From: Isoetes taiwanensis
Taxonomy: Eukaryota > Streptophyta > Lycopodiopsida > Isoetales > Isoetaceae
Length of the DNA stretch: 64,000 nt
NCBI GenBank assembly: GCA_021234155.1
Contig: JAJEKV010000011.1
Location: 7,795,132 to 7,859,131, forward strand
Direction of reading: 5' to 3'
Positions 10,590 to 19,897 of this stretch are shown here, in pieces. The translations under genes and the position numbers were made by a program. A model generated the notes under the pieces. The model saw only the letters and a program-made list of their open reading frames with translations, made no database searches and was not told the origin of the DNA. Every line of letters begins with the position of its first letter. The first letter of the stretch is position 1.

Positions 10590-10901
10590 TCAGATTATTA
10601 GCCCTCTCTCTTTGTGCACCCCCCGGTGTCTTATTATCATCTCCTTTATAGCTCTCGCTATGTCTGTGAGTGTCTCTTCTTTGTCCATCAGTGCTGGGAG
10701 TGGGAGATCCCACCTGACCTTGTTAAATTTGGACCTTATGTCTGTGTACACCGGGCATTCCTTGACCATATGTGCTTCGTCTTCTATTTTTCCTGAGTCA
10801 CATATTCGACATATTCGCTCTGCTCTATCTATTTTTCTCCATCTATCTTTCTCAATTCGGAGGTCGTGGCTCCCCATTCTGAACCTAGCCGGTTTTTGCA
10901 T
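10590..10901 (-). pseudogene. LINE B C-terminal zinc-binding domain
   Basis: Contains 'MGSHDLRIEKDRWRK', then 'RICRICDSGKIEDEAHMVKECPVY'-type spacing, that is C-x2-C ... H-x4-C. This small domain follows the reverse transcriptase in many plant LINEs and is thought to bind nucleic acid. It lies about 200 bases beyond the reverse transcriptase frame and out of frame with it, so at least one frameshift separates them. A related domain occurs near 39.7 kb. Confidence 0.8.
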
Positions 10902-11108
10902 TTGCTCTGTTCAACATGTTGCTCTGTATGTGATATGTCCTATCTGTCCCCCGGATTGAAGGCTCCCAATAGCCCGATCGCTTTAGGCCCTGTGTCTTTG
11001 TGCTAGCCACTCCTCATTGCCTTGCACTGTCCATTCTTCGTCCCATCCATCCGCTTGTATAATATGGCTTAGCTGCATCCCCATGTTTGCCTGTCCACTT
11101 CACCACCG

Positions 11109-12823
11109 TTAAACCATCCCTTGCTCGTTACTATGTGTTGCTTTCTTTGATTCATCTATTGCCGGTGATGATAGTTTGTCCTCTTTTCCATAACTATTGT
11201 CCTTTATTAGGTACCTGATTGTTCTTTCCCACGCTCTCACTTCCATTGGCTTTTCCCCTGTTTCATATATGATTGTTGCTAATGATGTACCTGCCTTCAC
11301 CTGGAATTCCTGTCCGTGCCATTGCCTCGGTATGCCTTCTGCTTTTCTCATTTTTTCTCGATAGCCCTGGTCCCCCCCGTCTCACATCCGATGCAATTTG
11401 TGTTGATGCTACTAATGTGCTAAATAGATATGTTTTGATTTCCCGGTTTGTGATCCTATTGTTGTTTCTGGTAATTCATCATGATGTAATAATTGCCTAT
11501 ATCGCTGCTTGAAATGTTTTCCCCCACACCTTTTGACCACTTCCCCCCACCATGTGTGTCATATCCCAAGTACCTATACCCTGTGGTTTCCTCTAGCTCT
11601 TGCCCCTTGTATTTAAAGGGCTTGTGTTTTGTCTTTGTACCGAAGGTCACTATTTTTGTTTTGTCCAGGTTGACTGTCAATCCTGTCTCCAAACAAAACT
11701 CTTATAATATCTCTAGCATTCTGTGCATTCCTTTGGCTTTGGTTGCCATCATACCTAGGTCATCCGCGTATAGCATTATTGGGACTTTTGTTCTCCCTAT
11801 CATTGGTGCTTCCCTGTCTCCCTCTCTTTCCTTGAAAAATTCCTGTAGAGCGTCTATGTATATCCCAAAAAGTGTTGGTGATAGTGGGCATCCTTGCTTT
11901 ACTCCTGTGTCGCAATCTATGGCTTCCCCTTTTCCCTCCATCTTGGCATATACCTTTTGATATAGCCTTGCAATTGATCCTACTAACCCTTCTAGTGCTC
12001 TTAGTCCTATTAGTCTAAGTAGGAGTTTATCTCTGGGTACTGTGTCGAAGGCTTTTTTAAAGTCCACGAAGCAGCATAAGATCTTCTTGTTACTATCCTT
12101 TGCCTATTCTATCATTATCCTTAGAGCCACCAGATGGTCCGTGGTCGAGTATTCTGGTCGAAAACCAGCCTGGCCTTGTGCTCTGAGTTTCCCTGTTTCT
12201 GCCCAAGTTTTCAGTTTCTGATCCAATGTTTTCCTGAACCATTTCGCGAATACTGAACTGACCATGATGGTCCTATAATTACTCGGTTCTTCTTTGTTTC
12301 CCCCTTTATGGAGCGGAATTACTTTATTAAACTGCCATCTCTCTGGTAGACCTGAGTGTACTACTTCATTGAATATTTCTGTTATGATCTCTACTATCTG
12401 TGGTCCTACGCATTTCAACATCTCCGCTGTTAGCCCATACAGATCCGGTGCCTTATTGTTTGCCATCTTGTTTAGTGCCCATGTCACCTCTTCCTTGGAG
12501 AAGGAAGGTTTGTGTCTACCTTCTAGAGCCAGGATTGGTGCTGCCCCTGTTTTGTATAGACGTTCCAGGTATCTTGTCCAGTCTATTTCTATTTCCAATC
12601 CTCCCCCCTCCTCTCCTGCTGCTGTACCTGCTTTTGTTTTTGTGCCTTTTTTCATATTGTTCCAGAATTCCTTAGGCCGTTTTTTCAAGTCTTCGGCCAG
12701 ATCCCATTGGTGGCTTTTCAGGTCCCGAACCTTCTTTCTTTTCAGCATCTTCACATATTTGTTACGTTCCTCCTGGTATGTCTCAGTTCCTTTTGCCTGT
12801 TTGACTTTTCTTCTTTGTTCCAT
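11109..12823 (-). pseudogene. LINE B reverse transcriptase, broken into several frames
   Basis: The first frame (12823-12104) runs from a basic linker through 'NKMANNKAPDLYGLTAEMLK', 'RWQFNKVIPLHKGG' and 'QGQAGFRPEYSTTDHL'. The next (12067-11702) carries 'MDFKKAFDTVPRDK', 'GVKQGCPLSP' and the catalytic 'MLYADDLGMM'. Then 11692-11456 gives 'TGLTVNLDKTKIV' and 'GYRYLGYDTHG'. Thumb sequence follows at 11351-11109. The blocks are collinear with LINE A but only moderately similar, so the two copies come from different subfamilies. The enzyme would copy its RNA at a nicked target site. The frame breaks mean it cannot work as written. Confidence 0.88.
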
Positions 12824-13159
12824 GCAAGCGTCGTCAAACCATATTGACCTTCGAAACGCTATAGCCCTTCTTCCTCTTTCTTTTCTCCCGAATCTTTGTT
12901 TTTCTTTGCTTCTTCAAGATGTCATTCATGTCGTTCCTCTATCCTTCATTTCCTCTCCCCATCTCTTATCTCTCATTTTCTTTATTCTTTGTGTTTATGA
13001 ATGCTCCTACTCTGTTTTCTCTGAATTTGACTTTCACTTTGGTTTGTTTACCTCTTGTTTGCTTGTCTAACTCCTCGTTTCTTCCCCTTGTCGCATTTTA
13101 CCTTGAGCATGATTCGCCCTTTTTTGGCCCTCCCTTCCTCCTAAGGCCATTCTCCTAAC

Positions 13160-13510
13160 ATTTCCAGTTTCGTTCTTGTGTCCCTTTCCCCCTTCTATTG
13201 CTTCCCTCATTTGAAAAATACTATCACATGTATTTTTAAATAAATTTAAAAAAAAAAAAAAAGCATTTGTTTTTCAAAATAGACTTACTTTGTACTCACT
13301 AGGGATTGAACCTGGATCTCCTACATAACAAATTAGCATGCTAACCAACATTCCAACAATCTATTTGTAATTTAGTTTCATTTTTAGCATTATTTAAGGC
13401 TTTTCTTTTAATTTAAAAAAAAAAACGTATTTTAAGCACTTTAAGCACGTATGACAAAAAATATATATTTTTTCAAAAATACATTCGGACTCTTACGGCG
13501 GCGATTACAA
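13160..13510 (-). mobile_element. tRNA-derived SINE-like insertion inside LINE B
   Basis: On the minus strand an A-box-like 'TTGGAATGTTGG' (13356-13345) is followed about 32 bases on by a B-box 'GGTTCAATCCC' (13312-13302), the internal RNA polymerase III promoter layout of tRNA. 'TTAGCATGCTAA' sits where the anticodon arm would be. The element runs on into a T-run (plus-strand A15 near 13249-13262), as in some plant SINEs with T-rich tails. The segment separates the LINE endonuclease from its reverse transcriptase and is far more AT-rich than either side. Boundaries are approximate. Confidence 0.45.
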
Positions 13511-13532
13511 CATTGGTGTCTTGTCACTCTCC

Positions 13533-13898
13533 CTATCTATTCACGCTTTTTGTGCTTGTTCTGCCGATCCTTGCATTGATATCTCCTACTATGATCAACG
13601 GTCCCTTATCTCTGTGCTTCATGACGATTTCTCCCATGCTTGGTAATTCCAGTTTATCACATTGGGGTGGGTAATACACTATTAGCAAATATAGATTCCT
13701 GTAGTCAAGCATAACAATATTTATAAGCATGTACCTTTTATTAATGTCAGTTTCTACAATACATGCTTTTTTACCTTTGCTATTCCTAATGTAGCGGCTA
13801 GCCTGGTTTCCTCTTCCTACTTTGTAGTTCTTTTCCCTCCAACATGTGAGCGGTGTATATCCACGGTTCCTCGGTAACCTCTTTGTCCACGTCTCCAC
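13533..13898 (-). pseudogene. LINE B APE-type endonuclease fragment
   Basis: Reads 'VETWTKRLP', 'LYLLIVYYPP' and 'GPLIIVGDINARIG'. The last is the conserved Asp-Asn motif of the exonuclease-endonuclease-phosphatase fold that nicks target DNA. Upstream sequence to about 14.0 kb adds earlier parts of the domain in another frame. The C-terminal catalytic 'SDH' part is missing because the SINE-like insertion begins just downstream; LINE C keeps that part. Confidence 0.8.
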
Positions 13899-14226
13899 TA
13901 GGCATATGATATCGGCGGTCCCTTCTTTGCGTGTAAGCGCTCTCCGTCATCCCAAGGATATCCGTCTGCAAGTTCGATACCGGATCGTTATTTCTTCCTT
14001 CCTTTCGTACCCCCCTGCCTCCACGATGGTTCTAGTTAGGTGTCCTTTCTTTGTCCCCTCGTCCTTGCTCCACCGGTCTCCCCCCCCCTCTCCCTTGTCG
14101 AGGGTTACGTGTTGGTCTAGGTCTCTTAGGCCTCTTTTCAGCTTCCCCCCCTAGGCTGTGTGTGTTAGGATCTTGGGGATGTTTCCCGTCCATTGACCCG
14201 GATGGTACTTTTTTTCTCTTATCTGA

Positions 14227-15065
14227 TTACATTTGTCCACTGTCCTTTTCCGTTGTGTCTCCACCTCGTGATTCCCGTTTTCCCGTAGATCTTGTGGGTC
14301 CATCCCGTCTCTCTGCGCTCCCTGTTCCTGTGATGTGCTCTCTCGGCCTCTTTTGAGATAGAGTTTCCCATTCTTTACCCTTTTGTACTCTTGGGCTTCG
14401 GTTCTCGACTTTTGCGGAGTTCCACTGTGTAACCCTTATCTCTGCATGGCTGTTAGGGCCTCTTGTACTTTGAGTCCGTTCCTGAGTTTGAACCCTGCGT
14501 GGATGATTCTTTCCTTGGCTGCCAGATCCCTCATGGTCACATTTATGTGCCTTCGCCCTTCCCCTCCAAGCCCCCGCCCGAACTGCTTTCACTATCACAT
14601 TCATGTGCTCCTGAAAAACATTCTCCATTATCTCTGCAGTTACACGAAACGTGTCCTCGTTAGGCCTTTCGGCTACTCCTATCAATCTTACATCATGTTT
14701 TATCCTTTCCTGTTCCTTGAATTCCACTATGTGCGGCTTTATCCTATCAAAACTCTGCCACGCATCTAGATCTATTTGTTTCTTTTCTAATGTCACCAAC
14801 CTTTGTATGATCTCCGCTTTTTCTTTCTCCACCTCCTCCATCCTCTTCCGGATTTCTACCTCCGTCTCTTCCACCACCTGTACCCAATCCTCCACTTTCC
14901 CTATCATTTCTTTGTTTTGTTGCACCGCGCTCGCCAGTGTATTGAGTGCGTCCATCCTTGGTACTGACTTGTTTCCAATCTTACTTCCATCTGTGCCAGG
15001 AAGTCTTGCAGATCTTGCTTAAGTTCCTGCCTGCTAGCTCCCCCCGCTCCTGTTTGGCTAGCCAT
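14227..15065 (-). pseudogene. LINE B ORF1: coiled-coil nucleic-acid-binding protein
   Basis: A start at 15065 ('MASQTGAGGASRQELKQDL') reads to 'DFLAQMEVRLE', then one frameshift leads into 14955-14227. That frame has a coiled coil ('VEIRKRMEEVEKEKAEIIQRL'-type heptads) and an RRM-like segment containing 'HDVRLIGVAERPNEDT', followed by a basic Arg/Ser-rich tail. The order (coiled coil, RRM, basic tail) matches L1-type ORF1 proteins, which trimerise and package the LINE RNA. LINE C carries a clear homologue with nearly the same 'IKHDVRLIGVAE' block. Confidence 0.78.
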
Positions 15066-15397
15066 TCCTCCGTCACTTGTTTTTGCTCTACCGCTTCGCC
15101 GGATCCCTTTCCCGCCTTTTGCTCTCTTCTGTGTTTTCCTGTATCTAGTTCTTCTCCGTGGGCCTGTTTGTTATATTCCCTTTATTTTTCCCGTTCGGGC
15201 GTTTCCCTCCAGAGCCTCTCAGGATTTGGCTTTCAAATTTCAAATTTCAAATTCCCCCATCTAAGGTATGATTAACGGTTGCCAGCGTCCGCTCATTACT
15301 ATCGGCGTTTATTAGAATTCCGAATTATACTTAATTCCCTGATTCCAGTGATTTCCGTGCTTATATGTATTATCTTGTTTCTGTTGTATACTTCTTG

Positions 15398-15870
15398 TTA
15401 GTGGTATATGAGACTTTGGTGCACCAATCGGAAGATTAGATCCTCACTGTCTTGGTGTACGGTCGGGGAGTCGTCTCCCACTATCCCGTACTTAGCAACC
15501 TCAGTTTTTCCACTTTCATGTTATGGGGCCGGAGAAGTTGGTGTCTGTTGCTTAGTGGTAGGCACCAGCCAGTGGGCTATTTCCCACTCTGTCCTGGTGT
15601 ATGGCGGAGACGTCCGTCTCTCTGTCCCATAGCTTTGCCTCCCCCTATTTGCACCATCTACTCCTGGTTCCCTTGTTTATTTGTTTCCTTTCGTCCAACC
15701 TTTGTGGTTGTTGTATCTCCTGGGTCGGATATGTTGGTGTCTGCAGCTTAGTGGAAGGCACCAGTCGGTGGGCTAATTCCCCCCACTCTGTCCTGGTGGA
15801 TGGCGGAGACGTCCGTCTCTCTGTCCCATCATTTCGTCTCTCCCTATTTGCACCAACTTATCCTTTTCAC
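15398..15870 (-). promoter_or_regulatory. LINE B 5' region with three tandem monomers
   Basis: Copies begin near 15398, 15551 and 15747. The last two share 'CTTAGTGG.AGGCACCAG', 'CACTCTGTCCTGGTG', 'GGCGGAGACGTCCGTCTCTC' and 'CCCTATTTGCACCA', with a period of 196. The first is more diverged. They lie just upstream of ORF1. Tandem promoter monomers are known in some mammalian L1 families; a promoter role here is inferred from position. LINE C has its own equivalent repeats. Confidence 0.65.
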
Positions 15871-16205
15871 TGTTACCAGATTGTATCCGTACATCCGTAT
15901 GCGTTCATACTTGTCATATACATCTCTACCTATACCTCTATACTTACCCCTATACATCATATATATCATATTTATATTTTATTTTATTTACACGCCCTAC
16001 AATATATATATTATGTGTTAACTCCTATATGATTCGCCACCCGTTGACATGCCGTCCCATATTTCATACACCTTGTCTGTCTTTCGCTATTATTTCCGCT
16101 AAATTGCTATGTATATCTCCTTTAGTTCATAAAACTGTTCTTACTTTTCGCCCGCATTATTTATATTCCCATTTGTTCCCTATTCGACCATACATCAGAA
16201 CTATC

Positions 16206-16525
16206 ACCATTCATTTCCGCAATGTTTCCTTACATTTTTATCCCAAAAATTTACAAAATTTAGAGCAAGATCATTTCTGCTCTTGTCCTATATCCTTCTT
16301 TTGATTTCAGAATTCTCGATTCTGATTCATGTAAAATATCAGAGCAGAGAAAATGATAAACTGTTACCATTCATTTCCGCAATGATTCCTTACGTTTTTA
16401 CAAAAAATTTACAAAATTCAGAACAAGATCAGTTCTGCTCTTGTCCTATATCCTACTTTTGATTACAGAATGTTTAATTCTGGTTCATGTAAAATATCAG
16501 AGCAGAGGAAATGAGAAACAGAAAA
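16206..16525. repeat. Tandem duplication, period 160 bp
   Basis: 'ACCATTCATTTCCGCAATG' occurs at 16206 and 16366. Each copy continues through 'CTGCTCTTGTCCTATATCCT' and ends 'CATGTAAAATATCAGAGCAG'. It lies between the LINE B 5' region and the 3' end of the Cys-rich gene and may belong to either. Confidence 0.8.
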
Positions 16526-16675
16526 CAAAAATATAAGTGGTGCAGCGCAGATGAGGGAGCCGTCACAAAGTAGCTGTAGCCAAAGTTTAGGAGAAATATT
16601 TCTAACCTAACCTATCTTCCCCATAGCATACTCTCTTGCCAAAAAAAAATCTTCACGCCTTTGGAAACTCACTTC

Positions 16676-17224
16676 TTAATTCTTACTTTTCTTCCCTGCC
16701 GAAGTCTCTCCCACTTTCTTCCGCTTCTCCATATTTCGGGCCATATACCCTCTGCACAAGAAATCGAACGGGTTCTTCTCGCAGCATAGAATACATACCT
16801 TTCCAAGATCACATACCTGAAGATCATGCTGGTATTGTTTTGATTTCTGCATGGACGAAATTGTCTGCAGTCCATTAAAACATAACAAAACCCTGTTTTT
16901 GTCCTCCTCCCCGACTGTGTCATTTTTATCGCCCAATACTCCTAGCGCCTCAAGCAGCCGGAGACCATACCCAGCGTCTTTCATTGATTGAGCATGATGG
17001 ATCCTATCACAGTATAAGCAATGCACCCTCCCGCAGTTGATGCACGCCGCTAATCCCTGTTCCATGCAGTAACAATCTCCAACGCAGATGCACCAAGGAT
17101 TAATTTCTTCCAGATCAGGATTGTAAGGGACAGTGAGGTTTCCTGGAACCTTTGATCTTGGGCGCTTCCGACCCGTCTGTTCGTCACCATCTTGATGTGT
17201 AACAGCCCTCTTGCCCTTATCCAT
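16676..17224 (-). CDS. Unrecognised Cys-rich protein, 182 residues
   Basis: The first ATG in the frame is at 17224 ('MDKGKRAVTHQDG'). The frame is open further upstream to a stop near 17337 without another ATG, so an upstream coding exon is possible. A basic N-terminus ('RKRPRSK') leads into 'NPWCICVGDCYCM', 'CINCGRVHCLYCDRIHH' and later 'CILCCEKNPFDFLC', giving about a dozen Cys and His residues spaced like a metal-binding domain. A basic tail ('KRKKVGETSAGKKSKN') ends the protein. I do not recognise the family; it is not a PLATZ or simple B-box pattern. A collinear paralogue at 38810-39240 conserves every Cys-rich block, which supports this as a real coding sequence. A nuclear zinc-binding protein is plausible, but no function is assigned. 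Confidence 0.7.
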   Translation of the reverse strand: MDKGKRAVTHQDGDEQTGRKRPRSKVPGNLTVPYNPDLEEINPWCICVGDCYCMEQGLAACINCGRVHCLYCDRIHHAQSMKDAGYGLRLLEALGVLGDKNDTVGEEDKNRVLLCFNGLQTISSMQKSKQYQHDLQVCDLGKVCILCCEKNPFDFLCRGYMARNMEKRKKVGETSAGKKSKN

Positions 17225-17758
17225 CTGTTTCTGCCTTTTGAATCGAGAGACGAAGCTAAGTGGAATTGATCGGCTGGTTGCTGTTGGCACTGCTTTATCC
17301 CGTCTTGAGCTAAATGATAGCGTATCCCCTTCTTATTCTATTTGCTGCTTTTAGGGTTCTTGATTTCACGTCCCCCCCGCCTCTTTATGATATCCGGCAA
17401 CATTATGACTGCAGAAAACCAACAAAACTGAAACTCCTTTTCGCAAAGGCTGTGCAGAGATCCGCTCCACCTTATAGACCATGTGCTTTTCGACATCCTG
17501 AGTCCGTTGGCAGAGACGATTCTTAGTTCCGAGGTGGGTAACTCACCCGTCCCTCGCATTTTGACTTGTATTGAAACACGCCACCTAGGCTCCAACATGC
17601 CACGTGGCTCCAACATTCCAATTCAAACATTAATAGCCTAAAAATAGCCCAAAAACTTTGTATATTTGTCAGATTTATATCTAGATCTCAAGCTCTTACC
17701 ATTCAAAGTAGCAGACCTGCATCAGAAGAAAAATGTTCCCCAACTTCTTTATTGTAAA

Positions 17759-17865
17759 GGAACTGAGTTTGTCTGCCATTCCGGCACACGGGAGACCCGC
17801 TCCCAGCTATCGCTGATAGCGGGGCCCATCCCGATGTGCCGAAATGGCATCCAAACTGCAGTTCC
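17759..17865. repeat. Foldback hairpin of 107 bp
   Basis: The left arm 'GGAACTGAGTTTGTCTGCCA' and the right arm ending 'TGGCATCCAAACTGCAGTTCC' pair with a few mismatches. Pairing continues inward through 'CGGCACA/TGTGCCG' and 'GCTATC/GATAGC', so the whole unit folds on itself. It is a MITE, or a precursor for a small RNA if transcribed. No target duplication is evident. Confidence 0.65.
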
Positions 17866-17899
17866 CCTATACATGCTAAAAGCACTTGAATACATGCAA

Positions 17900-19393
17900 A
17901 TGCTTAGACAAATCTTTTAATCCAGGCTTTTATAATTCCTATCAAACGGTATTATTATGTCTAAGCAGGGTTCATAACTCTAATGGGTTCATAAAAAAAA
18001 TTCTAATAAGCTATTAACCATTGGATATCTAATTTTCCCAAATAGCATCATGCACATGGGTCTGCTCACCATACACGTGGCAAAACCCAAATCAGAGAGA
18101 GCTCTCTGCTCCAGCCAGCGTAGAGACCACATGCACGCATAAAAAACGCACAGATTGTGCCCGGCAGAGCAAAAGACCTGCCATGCACCCCTTCAAATCA
18201 GAACTGGACTTCTTAACGGCTTATTCAACGAATGAAACCATCATAAATTCAAAGATCCCATCCATTTGATGCGTTGTAGGGCTTGGAGAAGAGCTTCCCG
18301 ATCGGTCATGCCATAGCTTAGCCAAGGCCTTCATTTAAGAGCTGTTGCAAGGATTGGAAGCAGAATTTGGCAGATCCAATTGGTTCTTTTTCAAGGCAAG
18401 ACAATAATATCAAATCTAATTTACGAATGCAGCAACAAAACATCCTTCCAACATCATGTGCACCACTTCTCCGCCTTCTCATCCTGCTCTTAGATTTTCA
18501 AAGCAAGGATCGAATATCGTCAAAGCAAAAATCTGAAGCAGGCATGCAAAAATCTGAAGCGGGCACCATCCTTCTGCCATCGCTGCCCTCCTCTTGTGGA
18601 AGTAGAAAACAAGGAAACACCCACCCACAAATCCACAGTTGCCATCTTGCTGGAGCAAATCTGGAAACCGCTGGAGCAAATCCGCTGCATGCTTCTGCCA
18701 CCCACAGAGCCGTTAACAACTGTAGGGCAAGGAAAAACCAGAAGAGGGCCTTTATGAGCAAACTTTTCTTAAATTCGTGTAATGTTTAATCTATGTTAGA
18801 GTGATCTAAACTATACTAGGAGTAATGAATTGATAATCGTAGCATGTAAAAATTAAAATATGGCATATTTTTAAGGGCAGAGATGAACGGTGGAGATCTT
18901 GATCCGGGTCCTAACATGTTATTGGCTGAAATTTGAATGTCTGGCAGATCGAGCAAATTTTGTGTTGCCGCCATGGGTTTTGCATTGCCGCCTTCGACTT
19001 TGCCTTTGCCGCCATGTTTCCAGGTCGCCTTCGCTTAGCGCTTTGCCTTGCGTTCTAGTAAGTTCGACTTGCCGATTGCCTTGCCGCCATGCCTTTTTTC
19101 TCTGTTCGACTTGCCTTTTACCTTGTTTCCAAATCTGACTTGCCTTGCCTTGTTTCCCAGACATCGTTCAAGCGGAGGTGGAGCGGATAGGAAGCATGAA
19201 ACAACTGTTTTGTGGATCTGATGCAGAAGGTGGAGCAAAAGGTGGAAGGCTATGGCAGTAACTAATGGCAGATCTGTCTTCTTTTATTTTTCTTGTGTTG
19301 ATCTTCTGGTAAAACTCCAGAAATAGGCAACTTCAAAACGTCAGAGCAAAAAGCAGAGACCGGTTAGGTCTGTAGCAGCAAAAAAATATGGCA
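17900..19393. other. Intergenic DNA flanking the Ty3/gypsy insertion
   Basis: No supported gene. It contains small internal repeats ('GCAAAAATCTGAAGC.GGCA' twice near 18524-18561) and a degenerate 'TTGCC'-rich block with 'CGACTTGCC' and 'GCCGCCATG' words at 18960-19160. It is the left side of the pre-insertion site of the LTR element. Confidence 0.5.
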
Positions 19394-19398
19394 GGTCT
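19394..19398. repeat. Target-site duplication, left copy (GGTCT)
   Basis: GGTCT lies directly before the TGTGACGT start of the left LTR. The same five bases follow the ACGTCACA end of the right LTR at 32739-32743. A 5-bp duplication is typical of Ty3/gypsy integration. Confidence 0.9.
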
Positions 19399-19534
19399 TG
19401 TGACGTTCCAGCACAGTATACGCCCCCGGGACGTACACCGTACTGCCTCGTCACGCGTACACGCCACTCCAGCTGACGTGTACGCTAGCGTATAGCCAGG
19501 TGAGTAGCCCTAGGGGGCAACTTGCCAGAAATAT

Positions 19535-19690
19535 GTGCAACTATTAATGTGCACATTTTCAAATGTACACATTAATGTGGGCACACATTTCCAAGTGGAC
19601 ACTTCATGCCAAGTGGGCCACACCCATAGGTGCAATTAATGTGCACATTTTCCAATGTACACATTAATGTGGGCACACATTTCCATGTGT
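19535..19690 (+). repeat. Duplicated 95-bp motif in U3
   Basis: 'GTGCAA..ATTAATGTGCACAT' starts at 19535 and 19630. Each copy continues through 'ATGTACACATTAATGTGGGC' and 'ACACATTTCCA'. Within a copy, 'AATGTGCACATT' and 'ACATTAATGT' are palindromic. The duplication lies 100-250 bases upstream of the TATA box and recurs in the 3' LTR, so an enhancer-like role is plausible. Confidence 0.75.
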
Positions 19691-19847
19691 GCACATTTGG
19701 CCACCTAGCCCTTAAAGGCAAGTGGGCCCATTTCCAATTATCCCACATGCCAAAAGGGGATAATTGGAAACCCTAACCACCCCCTTGTCTATATAGGGTG
19801 GGAAACCCTAACTTGCCCAATTTTCGATTTTAGGGCTTTAGAACTCT

Positions 19848-19897
19848 GTTTTGGCTGCCTCAACAGCCAAAACCGCCTCCCAGACTCTGCCTGGGAG
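19848..19897 (+). promoter_or_regulatory. Two adjacent perfect hairpins at the start of the transcribed leader
   Basis: 'GTTTTGGCTG' (19848-19857) pairs perfectly with 'CAGCCAAAAC' (19864-19873) around a 6-base loop. Three bases later 'CTCCCAG' (19877-19883) pairs with 'CTGGGAG' (19891-19897) around a 7-base loop. They lie about 55-105 bases downstream of the TATA box, so both would be at the 5' end of the RNA. The 3' LTR has identical copies at 31511-31560. Confidence 0.8.

Larger units (their letters stand above)
10530..16030 (-). mobile_element. LINE copy B: near full-length non-LTR retrotransposon
   Basis: Reading leftwards, the parts occur in canonical LINE order: 5' region with tandem monomers, coiled-coil ORF1, APE-type endonuclease, YADD reverse transcriptase, and a C-terminal Cys/His motif. 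Several frameshifts and an insertion between endonuclease and reverse transcriptase make it inactive as written. It ends immediately before the truncated copy A in the same orientation. The two-ORF plan with an L1-ORF1-like protein suggests the plant L1 clade; this is inference from architecture. The limits are approximate because no target duplication was found. Confidence 0.85.

Noticed and set aside
12294-13070. A 258-codon plus-strand open frame
   Set aside because: It is antisense to the LINE B reverse transcriptase and has only hydrophobic and Ser/Pro composition without a motif.
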